Below are positions 1-6,931 of a stretch of 11,393 bases of DNA, piece by piece. The notes beneath the pieces were generated by a model, which saw only the letters and a list, made by a program, of their open reading frames with translations, was not told where the DNA came from and did not search any database. Where the stretch lies: contig JAITRC010000019.1 of NCBI GenBank assembly GCA_031288615.1, positions 1-11,393 of the forward strand. The letters run 5' to 3'. The position numbers were made by a program, and so were the translations under genes. The stretch is from Tannerellaceae bacterium. GTDB lineage: Bacteria; Bacteroidota; Bacteroidia; Bacteroidales; Tannerellaceae. Position 1 is the first letter of the stretch, and each line of letters starts with the position of its first letter.

Positions 1-2
1 GT

Positions 3-35
3 GGTGCCCACGGTGTCTTAGACATCGTGGGCACC
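3..35. repeat. Strong hairpin: 15-bp inverted repeat with 3-nt loop
   Basis: GGTGCCCACGGTGTC at 3-17 pairs with 21-35 around the loop TTA; the only non-Watson-Crick pair is G13-T25. No T-run follows, so it does not look like an intrinsic terminator. It lies within the reading frame of the partial upstream gene (GAHGVLDIVGT). Confidence 0.6.
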
Positions 36-149
36 CGCGTCGCTAGAATCTCCAACACCGACGCCTCACGCCCACCCCTTCACCCCCACTTCCAACGCTT
101 CATCGACCAACTCGACGCCTCCTACACTCCCCCTCCCCCAAAAAATTGA
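3..149 (+). CDS. 3' end of an unrecognised protein (partial)
   Basis: An open frame enters from the left edge and stops at TGA 147-149, giving 48 visible residues that end in a proline-rich tail (PPPPKN). The stretch reads GAHGVLDIVGTRVARI and then HPHFQRFIDQLDASY, which looks like real protein rather than chance, and the C-ending codons resemble those of the MBOAT gene downstream. The start lies outside the window. I do not recognise the family. A 15-bp hairpin lies inside the visible coding part (3-35). No clear terminator follows the stop; the next gene begins 124 bp downstream. Confidence 0.5.
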   Translation, partial: GAHGVLDIVGTRVARISNTDASRPPLHPHFQRFIDQLDASYTPPPPKN

Positions 150-238
150 AAGCAATTCACAACACTTTTACATCTCCTCCTTATGTCGTCTCCGACTGCA
201 AAAGCTGTCTCTGGCCGCAAAGGTAGTGAAAAAAACAG

Positions 239-246
239 TACTTTTG
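239..246 (+). promoter_or_regulatory. Putative -7 box for the MBOAT/SGNH pair
   Basis: TACTTTTG matches the Bacteroidetes -7 consensus TAnnTTTG and lies 27 bp before the ATG at 274, as expected for a short leader. I see no good TTTG -33 element at the usual distance, so this rests on the -7 match and position only. A box-like CAAAGGTA (the same consensus on the other strand) is at 218-225 with no minus-strand gene to serve. Confidence 0.4.
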
Positions 247-273
247 TGCCGCACAAATTGTAGGGTAGGGTAG

Positions 274-1736
274 ATGTTGTTCAATTCGATCGCGTACTTG
301 GTGTTTTTGCCGGTGGTGTTTGGGCTGTACTGGTTCGTCTTTAAGGGGCTACGGGTACAGAACCTCCTCGTGATAGCGGCAAGCTATTTCTTCTACGCCT
401 GGTGGGATTGGCGCTTCCTGTCGCTGTTGGTGGTGACCTCCTTGTCAAGCTATTGGTCTGGGATCGCCCTGGAGCGCCTCCAAAAAAATTCCCAAAGGCG
501 TCTCCTCTGTGCCGCAAATATCTCCCTGAACCTCCTCATCCTCTGCCTCTTCAAGTACTTCAACTTCTTTGCCGAATCCCTCGCCGCCCTCGCGCGCACC
601 CTAGGCTATGAGCTGGATGACCTCACCCTCAACCTCATCCTCCCCGTCGGCATCAGCTTCTACACCTTCCAAGCCCTCAGCTATACCATCGATGTCTACC
701 GACGACATATCCACCCCACTCACCACCTGCCCGCTTTCTTTGCCTACATCGCCTTCTTCCCCCAGATGATGGCCGGCCCCATTGAACGTGCCACCAACCT
801 CCTGCCTCAGTTTCATGTCGAGCGGCACTTCGACAGCGATGCAGCCATTGATGGGCTCAAGCGTATCCTCTGGGGACTCTTCAAGAAGGTCGTCATCGCA
901 GACCACTGCGCCTCCTACACCAACTTCATCTTCGAACACTACGCCCAACTCTCCGGCTCCACCCTCCTCTTAGGCGCTTTCTTCTTCACCATACAGATCT
1001 ACTGCGACTTCTCAGCCTACTCCGACATGGCCATAGGCAGTGCCCGCCTCTTCGGGATCCAACTCATGGAGAACTTCAAGACACCCTACTTCTCTCGCGA
1101 TGTGGCCGAGTTCTGGCGCCGGTGGCATATCTCGCTCACAACCTGGTTCAGAGACTACGTCTACATACCCCTGGGTGGCAGTCGCGGTGGACGATGGACC
1201 AGCTTCCGGAACACCATGCTCATCTTCCTCCTAAGTGGGTTGTGGCATGGCGCAAACTGGACATTTGTCCTCTGGGGTGCCTATCATGCCCTACTGTTCC
1301 TGCCCTTGCTCCTTCTGGGCAAGAACCGGCTCTTCAGGGACACCGTGGGGGGGGTAATTTCTGGCCCTCCGGGACTGAGCTGCTGCAGATGGGCACCACC
1401 TTTGTGTTGGTGCTTTTCGGCTGGATCCTCTTCCGCGCAGAGAGCCTCACCCATGCCCTGGACTACCTGAACAGAATATGCTCTCCCTCCTTGTTTGAGC
1501 CCTTCCGCATACCAGGCTTCCCCTTCCCTCCCACCATCACCAGGGGGGTGGCGATAACCTGCGGCTTCATCCTTCTGATGTTCCTCCTTGAATGGATACA
1601 CCGACACCGCCCACACCCCTTGTGCTTCCGCACACCACACCGCCTCCTCCCTCATGCACTCTACATCGCCTTGCTGCTCGTCATTTACCTCTTCAATGCA
1701 GCCAATCCCGCACCCTTCATCTACTTCCAATTCTGA
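274..1736 (+). pseudogene. MBOAT family membrane O-acyltransferase, frameshifted at a G8 tract (possibly phase-variable)
   Basis: A multi-pass membrane protein of the MBOAT (AlgI/DltB-like) family, which moves acyl groups, usually acetyl, across the inner membrane for O-acylation of exported glycans. From ATG 274 the frame runs through the family signatures: FPQMMAGPIER, YCDFSAYSDMAIG, EFWRRWHISLTTWFRDYVYIPLGG (H285) and LSGLWHGANWTF (H325, the conserved MBOAT histidine). At 1347-1354 a run of eight G's throws the frame off, and the as-read product stops at TGA 1470 after 398 residues. The missing C-terminus (NFWPSGTELLQMGTTFVLVL onward) continues in another frame to TGA 1734-1736. One extra G (G9), or two fewer (G6), would give a single 487-residue protein, a normal size for the family. 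Either phase variation, ribosomal -1 slippage, true decay or a homopolymer sequencing error could explain this. The SGNH gene starts 8 bp downstream. Confidence 0.85.
1347..1354 (+). repeat. G8 homopolymer at the MBOAT frameshift
   Basis: Eight consecutive G's, the longest G run I see in the window (other runs reach six, for example 1543-1548). It lies exactly where the MBOAT reading frame changes, in the variable linker after the catalytic core (about residues 358-361). With G8 the gene is off after residue 398; G9 would put the C-terminal membrane segments in frame. This is the classic layout of a slipped-strand contingency tract. Confidence 0.8.
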
Positions 1737-1744
1737 TTCACACC

Positions 1745-2683
1745 ATGAAAGACTTCTTCCTCCGGCTTACCCGCTTCACCCTACACCTGGCCTTGGTGGT
1801 GATTCTGGTTTGTGTGGCTATGCGCATTTTCCTCCATACTGATTTTCATGAACCCGTGATCCGCTCCAAAGGAGCGTCTACAATCATCCTTGGCGATTCT
1901 CATACGGAGTTTGGCCTGGTTGCAGACAGTATTGGCGAGGCCTTTAATTTCTCCAATGGCTCGGAAAGGTACGTCCTCAACCTTAAAAAGCTTCAGGCCC
2001 TGTCGGAGGTCTATCCCATTAAGCGGGTCATTCTTAGTCTCTCCTACCACTCCTTTATTGATTTCTCTCCGGGAGAAGGTCAGGAAGAACAGGGTTTCTA
2101 TTACAGGTACTGCTTCACCTTGTATCCCTTTATTCGCCCGGTGGAGAAGCTACGTTGTCTGGAACTATTCGGCTACAGCGAAATGCCGGAAGCCATGCTC
2201 TGTCACGAAATAGGTTTTCCTCCACCCAATAGCCTAGCTCTGATCGAACACAAACTGCGCGGGAATCCCTTTCTTTTTACCCCATCTAAGGAGATTGCTC
2301 CCCTGCCTATCGACTGGGAATCAAGGATAAACTTACACTTCTATGGACGGGATACCTCCGACTTACGAAAGGTCAATTCTTCATTTGTCACCGGGATTTG
2401 GGACATACGGTCTTTTTGCGAAGAAAAGGGGTACAAGCTTGTCCTATTCAACGCTCCGGTGTCTCAAAGCTACTACGCACATATCCCCCCTGTCTACAAG
2501 CAGTTGACCGATTCCATCGTCAATCTACTGGTGGACAACCGCACCACCTACTACGTGGACTATACCCAATATCCACTTCCGGACAGCTGCTTCTGGGACG
2601 GTGACCATACAAACCTTTACGGCGCCAACATCATCACCCCCTTGCTACGTGACAGCCTCCGCGCCCTGGGCATATTGCCGTAG
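1745..2683 (+). CDS. SGNH/GDSL-like hydrolase-fold partner of the MBOAT acyltransferase
   Basis: A 312-residue protein with one N-terminal membrane anchor (about residues 8-28, LTRFTLHLALVVILVCVAMR), leaving the rest outside the inner membrane. SGNH-type marks are ILGDSHTEFGL with candidate nucleophile S52 (GDSH, residues 50-53) and, near the C-terminus, FWDGDHTNLYG, which supplies the D-x-x-H dyad (D285, H288). Such proteins encoded next to MBOAT genes (DltD/AlgX/AlgJ-like) usually hand the acyl group to, or edit it on, a periplasmic or surface polymer. I chose ATG 1745 because it starts just before the membrane anchor and only 8 bp after the MBOAT stop; the frame is open further upstream, but that part overlaps MBOAT coding sequence. 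It ends 12 bp from the end of the convergent guaA. The function as O-acylation partner is inferred from fold motifs and context; the substrate is unknown. Confidence 0.75.
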   Translation: MKDFFLRLTRFTLHLALVVILVCVAMRIFLHTDFHEPVIRSKGASTIILGDSHTEFGLVADSIGEAFNFSNGSERYVLNLKKLQALSEVYPIKRVILSLSYHSFIDFSPGEGQEEQGFYYRYCFTLYPFIRPVEKLRCLELFGYSEMPEAMLCHEIGFPPPNSLALIEHKLRGNPFLFTPSKEIAPLPIDWESRINLHFYGRDTSDLRKVNSSFVTGIWDIRSFCEEKGYKLVLFNAPVSQSYYAHIPPVYKQLTDSIVNLLVDNRTTYYVDYTQYPLPDSCFWDGDHTNLYGANIITPLLRDSLRALGILP

Positions 2684-2695
2684 CGCCAAGAGGAG

Positions 2696-4216
2696 TTATT
2701 CCCATTCGATGGTAGCGGGAGGCTTTGAGCTGATATCATACACAACACGGTTGATACCTTTCACATTATTTATGATTTCATTAGAGACGATAGCGAGAAA
2801 TTCGTACGGTAGATGTGCCCAGTCAGCGGTCATGGCGTCGGTAGAGGTGACGGCACGTAAGGCGACGGTATTTTCATACGTCCGTCCGTCGCCCATCACC
2901 CCCACAGAACGGATAGGCAGGAGAATAGCCCCGGCCTGCCAGATGTGGTCATACAAACCATGCTCGCGCAGTAAAGTCATGTAGATGTGGTCAGCTTCCT
3001 GCAATAGGTGCACTTTTTCCGGTGTGACGTCACCCAGTATCCGTATGCCCAAGCCCGGCCCGGGGAAAGGTTGTCGCTTGATGAGTCCTTCAGGCATGCC
3101 TAACTCACCGCCTACACGGCGCACCTCATCCTTGAAAAGAAGCCGGAGAGGCTCAACCAGGCGGAGATGCATCTTTTGAGGAAGTCCCCCTACATTGTGA
3201 TGGCTCTTGATGACTGTACCGGTGATGGAAAGGGATTCAATGACATCGGGGTAGATAGTCCCCTGGGCGAGCCAACGGATGTCGGTGAGCATCCGAGCTT
3301 CCTGCTCAAAGACGTCGATGAAGCCCTTGCCGATGATCTTACGCTTCTGCTCGGGGTCGGTGATGCCCTCAAGGGCTTGGAAAAAACGGTCAGCAGCCCG
3401 AATACCTTTGACGTTAAGGCCTAGTTGCTCGTAGTTACACATCACATGCTCAAACTCATTCTTACGTAATAACCCATGATCTACAAAGATGCAGGTGAGG
3501 CGATGTCCGATGGCTTTATGCAAAAGCATGGCTGTTACGGATGAATCGACACCTCCGGAAAGCGCCAGGATCACGTTGTCATTGCCAAGCTGAGCTTGCA
3601 AGGAGGTGACGGTGGAACGGATAAAAGATGCGGGCGTCCAATCTTTTGATAGGCCACAGATAGTTAGGAAGTTATCAAGGATTTGGGTGCCGCAGGCAGT
3701 ATGAAAAACCTCAGGATGGAACTGTACACCCCAAGTAGGCTCACCCTCCAGCACGTAAGCAGCAGCAGCCACCGAAGCCGTCCGAGCGATAAGGGTGAAG
3801 TTTTTGGGAAGGGCAGTAATGCTGTCCCCATGGGACATCCAAACCTGGGAACCGGCAGGGATGCCGCGCATAAGCGGGTCGGCATTGTCCAGCTCCGTGA
3901 GAGCTGCACGTCCGTACTCGCGTGTACCGGCGGATTCCACACTTCCTCCGGAAGCATAGGCGATGTACTGTGCGCCGTAACAAATCCCCAATAGGGGATA
4001 GCGTCCTCGTATCACCGAAAGATCCACCTTAAAGGCTTCGGCATCGTATACCGAATGCGGACTACCTGAGCAGATGACACCCTTGACCGCAGGATCACCG
4101 ACAGGGAATTTGTTGTAGGGAAGAATCTCACAATAGACGTTCAACTCACGAATTTTCCGTGCGATGAGCTGTGTGGTTTGTGAACCGAAATCAAGAATCA
4201 CCACTTTCTCTTGCAT
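2696..4216 (-). CDS. guaA: GMP synthase (glutamine-hydrolysing)
   Basis: Converts XMP, glutamine and ATP to GMP in the cytoplasm, the last step of guanine nucleotide synthesis. The 506-residue protein has all parts of the family: an N-terminal class I glutamine amidotransferase domain ([20 protein letters not shown], nucleophile C79 in [12 protein letters not shown], and the His-Glu pair in [11 protein letters not shown]), an ATP-pyrophosphatase domain with P-loop [14 protein letters not shown], and the C-terminal dimerisation domain ([16 protein letters not shown], ending KPPATIEWE). Length and ends are normal for GuaA. It is transcribed away from trpB, with its own promoter box upstream. 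It appears intact and is a conserved housekeeping gene. Confidence 0.97.
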   Translation of the reverse strand: MQEKVVILDFGSQTTQLIARKIRELNVYCEILPYNKFPVGDPAVKGVICSGSPHSVYDAEAFKVDLSVIRGRYPLLGICYGAQYIAYASGGSVESAGTREYGRAALTELDNADPLMRGIPAGSQVWMSHGDSITALPKNFTLIARTASVAAAAYVLEGEPTWGVQFHPEVFHTACGTQILDNFLTICGLSKDWTPASFIRSTVTSLQAQLGNDNVILALSGGVDSSVTAMLLHKAIGHRLTCIFVDHGLLRKNEFEHVMCNYEQLGLNVKGIRAADRFFQALEGITDPEQKRKIIGKGFIDVFEQEARMLTDIRWLAQGTIYPDVIESLSITGTVIKSHHNVGGLPQKMHLRLVEPLRLLFKDEVRRVGGELGMPEGLIKRQPFPGPGLGIRILGDVTPEKVHLLQEADHIYMTLLREHGLYDHIWQAGAILLPIRSVGVMGDGRTYENTVALRAVTSTDAMTADWAHLPYEFLAIVSNEIINNVKGINRVVYDISSKPPATIEWE

Positions 4217-4250
4217 AATTATAAAGTCATTGCCGTATGAATAGGAGGTG

Positions 4251-4258
4251 CAAAGGTA
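4251..4258 (-). promoter_or_regulatory. Putative -7 box for guaA
   Basis: On the minus strand this reads TACCTTTG, a full match to the Bacteroidetes TAnnTTTG box, followed by C. It lies 34 bp ahead of the guaA ATG. Upstream on the same strand, TTG at 4284-4282 (spacing 23 bp) is a possible but loose -33 element. Confidence 0.6.
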
Positions 4259-4288
4259 CAGGTTTATTTATGTTCAATAAACAATGCC

Positions 4289-4296
4289 TACATTTG
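4289..4296 (+). promoter_or_regulatory. Putative -7 box for the trpB operon
   Basis: TACATTTG matches TAnnTTTG and lies 32 bp before the trpB ATG. TTTA at 4267-4270 (18-bp spacing) could act as a -33 element. The implied leader of about 25 nt is too short for a trp attenuator with a leader peptide, so attenuation is not supported here. The upstream parts of this promoter and the divergent guaA promoter overlap in the same 40 bp or so. Confidence 0.55.
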
Positions 4297-4328
4297 TGGC
4301 TTTAGGTGGGTATATATGAAGGTTGAGC

Positions 4329-5510
4329 ATGGGCGCATATCAGGTAGATGAAAAAGGATACTACGGAGAGTTCGGAGGAGCGTATATTCCGGAAATACTT
4401 CACGGGTGTGTGGAGGAACTCCAAAAAAACTACCTCCCTATCTTGGAAAGCGAAGACTTTAAGACAGCATATAGTACACTGCTTCGCGACTATGCCGGTA
4501 GACCATCGCCACTCTATTACGCCGAACGTCTGAGCAAACGTTACGGTGCACGAATCTACCTCAAGCGGGAAGATTTGAACCATACCGGCTCACATAAGAT
4601 CAATAATGCGCTGGGACAGATATTGGTGGCCCAAAAGATGGGTAAGACCCGCATCATTGCGGAGACAGGAGCTGGTCAACATGGAGTGGCTGTCGCCACA
4701 GTCTGCGCCTTAAAAGACATGGAGTGTATCGTGTACATGGGGAAGACGGATATCGAACGTCAGTACCCTAACGTGCAGCGAATGAAGATGCTCGGAGCAA
4801 CCGTAGTAGCGGTCACCTCGGGAAACCAAACACTTAAAGATGCTACGAACGACGCTATCCGCGACTGGTGTTGCCACCCCTCAGACACCTACTACATTAT
4901 AGGCTCTACCGTCGGCCCCCACCCCTATCCGGATATGGTGGGTCGCCTGCAGTCGGTGATCAGTCAGGAGATTAAAGTACAATTACATCAGAAAGCAGGG
5001 CGGGAGTATCCGGATTACCTTATCGCCTGCGTGGGTGGCGGAAGTAACTCAGCGGGGACGATGTACCATTACCTTGACGAAGAGCGAACCCGCATCATCC
5101 TGGCCGAAGCAGGAGGAAAGGGTGTCTGTTCGGGGATGACCGCTGCCACGATGCTCCGTGGTAAGAAAGGGATTCTTCACGGATCGCATAGCTTTGTGAT
5201 ACAAAATGCCGACGGCCAGATAGAGGAACCCTATTCCATCTCGGCGGGACTGGACTATCCGGGTATCGGCCCCTTACACGCCCACCTGGCCTCTACCGGA
5301 CGGGTTACCGTCCTGGCCGTGAATGACGACGAAGCCATTGATGCCGCTTTTGAACTTACCCATCTCGAAGGTATAATCCCTGCCCTCGAAAGCGCTCATG
5401 CCCTGGGTATACTTAAGAAACGTACATTCCACCCCGATGACATCATCGTCCTGACCGTCTCCGGTCGCGGTGATAAAGATATGGAAACTTATAATCACGG
5501 TAAATTTTAA
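4329..5510 (+). CDS. trpB: Tryptophan synthase beta subunit
   Basis: PLP-dependent enzyme that joins indole and serine to make tryptophan, normally in an alpha2-beta2 complex with TrpA. The 393 residues match the family closely: GEFGGAYIPEIL near the N-terminus, the PLP lysine K90 in HTGSHKINNALGQ, AETGAGQHGVA with the catalytic glutamate, the phosphate-binding GGGSNSAGTMY, and the C-terminal SGRGDKDM. ATG 4329 gives the usual TrpB start (MGAYQVDEKGYYG); a TTG six bases upstream is in frame but less likely. It is the first gene of the cluster, 5 bp ahead of trpE. No trpA is in this window, so the protein either works with a TrpA encoded elsewhere or salvages free indole. Confidence 0.96.
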   Translation: MGAYQVDEKGYYGEFGGAYIPEILHGCVEELQKNYLPILESEDFKTAYSTLLRDYAGRPSPLYYAERLSKRYGARIYLKREDLNHTGSHKINNALGQILVAQKMGKTRIIAETGAGQHGVAVATVCALKDMECIVYMGKTDIERQYPNVQRMKMLGATVVAVTSGNQTLKDATNDAIRDWCCHPSDTYYIIGSTVGPHPYPDMVGRLQSVISQEIKVQLHQKAGREYPDYLIACVGGGSNSAGTMYHYLDEERTRIILAEAGGKGVCSGMTAATMLRGKKGILHGSHSFVIQNADGQIEEPYSISAGLDYPGIGPLHAHLASTGRVTVLAVNDDEAIDAAFELTHLEGIIPALESAHALGILKKRTFHPDDIIVLTVSGRGDKDMETYNHGKF

Positions 5511-5515
5511 TCACA

Positions 5516-6925
5516 ATGAACACACCCGAATATTTTTTCCGGACAGTTAGTAAACAGATAATGGGTGACCTCCATACACCCGTAAGTATTTACCTCAAAG
5601 TACGGGATATCTACCCCAAATCCGCTCTCTTGGAAAGCTCTGATTTTCACGGTAATGAGAATAGCCTTTCCTACATTGCACTCTGCCCCATAGCCTCCAT
5701 CGGCATCAATCATGGCCAGTGTACAATAAACTGCCCCAACGGCACTGATCAAATCCCCTTGACGGAGACCTTCACCGTTACCGACGCTATCAACGGCTTC
5801 CTTTCCCGCTTCCGTATCGAAGGTGCCGACAAAGACGTCTGCGGTATCTTCGGCTACACCGCCTTCGACAGTGTACGGTACTTTGAACCTATCCCCGTCA
5901 AGGAAGCGTTTCATGAGGTGAATGACGCGCCCGACATCCTGTATATCCTCTACCGGTACATGATCGTCTTCGACCACTTCAATAATAAACTCACCCTGGT
6001 CGAACTCCTTGGCAATGGAGAGGAGAGCCATCTGCAGGAAATTGAAAGCCTGATCGAAAACCGTAACTTCTCCTCCTACAACTTCCGGACAGAGGGTCCG
6101 GAAACATCCTCCATTACCGACGAAGAGTATAAACACATGGTGCGTAACGGTATCAAACACTGTCTTCGCGGCGATGTCTTCCAGATCGTCCTTAGTCGCC
6201 GTTTTGAGCAAGCATTCAAAGGTGACGACTTTAAAGTCTATCGCGCCCTGCGTAGCATCAACCCCTCACCGTATCTCTTCTATTTCGACTTCGGCGGATT
6301 CCGTATCTTCGGCTCATCGCCCGAAACCCACTGCAAAGTGATGGATGGGCGCGCCAGCATTGACCCCATTGCCGGTACAGCCTTCCGCACGGGAGACCAT
6401 CTTGTGGACAAGCAACGCATTGACGAACTTCTTGCTGACCCCAAAGAAAATGCCGAGCATGTCATGCTTGTCGACCTTGCACGGAACGACCTCAGCCGGA
6501 ATGCAAGTGAGGTGAAAGTCGACTTCTACAAAGAAGTGCAGGTCTACAGCCACGTCATTCACCTCGTCTCCCGGGTGAGTGGAAATATCCACTCCGATAG
6601 TAATCCCGTACGCACCTATATCGATACCTTTCCTGCCGGTACACTCAGCGGTGCCCCTAAAGTACGCGCCATGCAGCTTATCAGTGAATTTGAACCCCAT
6701 GATAGAGGTGCCTACGGGGGGTGTATCGGCGTCATCGGCTTCAATGGTCACCTCAATCAGGCCATCACCATCCGCTCCTTTGTGAGTCGAGGCAATGTTC
6801 TGTACTATCAAGCCGGTGCCGGTATCGTTGCCCAGAGTAACGCCGAACGTGAACTTCAGGAAGTGAACAGTAAGCTTGGCGCCCTCAAAAAAGCCATTGA
6901 CCTGGCCAAAACGCTCATCAATTAA
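5516..6925 (+). CDS. trpE: Anthranilate synthase component I
   Basis: Chorismate-using subunit that, with TrpG, makes anthranilate in the first committed step of tryptophan synthesis. The 469-residue protein has the LLESSDF motif at residues 38-44, the tryptophan feedback-binding site that separates TrpE from PabB. It also has the chorismate-binding signatures RRFEQAF, NPSPYLFYFDF, GSSPETHCKV, DPIAGTAFRTGD, VDLARNDLSR, TFPAGTLSGAPKVRAMQLI and YYQAGAGIVAQSNAERELQE. Length and order are normal. It starts 5 bp after trpB and ends 6 bp before the first acyltransferase gene, so it is very likely cotranscribed with both. Feedback inhibition by tryptophan is expected from the LLES motif. Confidence 0.95.
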   Translation: MNTPEYFFRTVSKQIMGDLHTPVSIYLKVRDIYPKSALLESSDFHGNENSLSYIALCPIASIGINHGQCTINCPNGTDQIPLTETFTVTDAINGFLSRFRIEGADKDVCGIFGYTAFDSVRYFEPIPVKEAFHEVNDAPDILYILYRYMIVFDHFNNKLTLVELLGNGEESHLQEIESLIENRNFSSYNFRTEGPETSSITDEEYKHMVRNGIKHCLRGDVFQIVLSRRFEQAFKGDDFKVYRALRSINPSPYLFYFDFGGFRIFGSSPETHCKVMDGRASIDPIAGTAFRTGDHLVDKQRIDELLADPKENAEHVMLVDLARNDLSRNASEVKVDFYKEVQVYSHVIHLVSRVSGNIHSDSNPVRTYIDTFPAGTLSGAPKVRAMQLISEFEPHDRGAYGGCIGVIGFNGHLNQAITIRSFVSRGNVLYYQAGAGIVAQSNAERELQEVNSKLGALKKAIDLAKTLIN

Positions 6926-6931
6926 TCCTCT

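Noticed and set aside
218..225. CAAAGGTA, a minus-strand -7 box match upstream of MBOAT
   Set aside because: No minus-strand gene lies to its left in the window, and no -33 element is at a suitable distance.
1284..1730. 148-codon open frame on the minus strand opposite the MBOAT C-terminus
   Set aside because: The + strand encodes clear MBOAT membrane helices here in the shifted frame; the antisense is low-complexity.
1592..1744. In-frame upstream extension of the SGNH gene
   Set aside because: It translates to Pro/His/Thr-rich sequence overlapping MBOAT coding; ATG 1745 precedes a proper membrane anchor.
4217..4328. Possible trp attenuator or riboswitch between guaA and trpB
   Set aside because: The predicted leader is only about 25 nt, with no Trp-codon run and no terminator hairpin.
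5507..6211. 234-codon open frame on the minus strand opposite trpE
   Set aside because: Shadow of trpE; no motif, no promoter box or start context.
6314..6811. 165-codon open frame on the minus strand opposite trpE
   Set aside because: Shadow frame in the conserved catalytic part of trpE.
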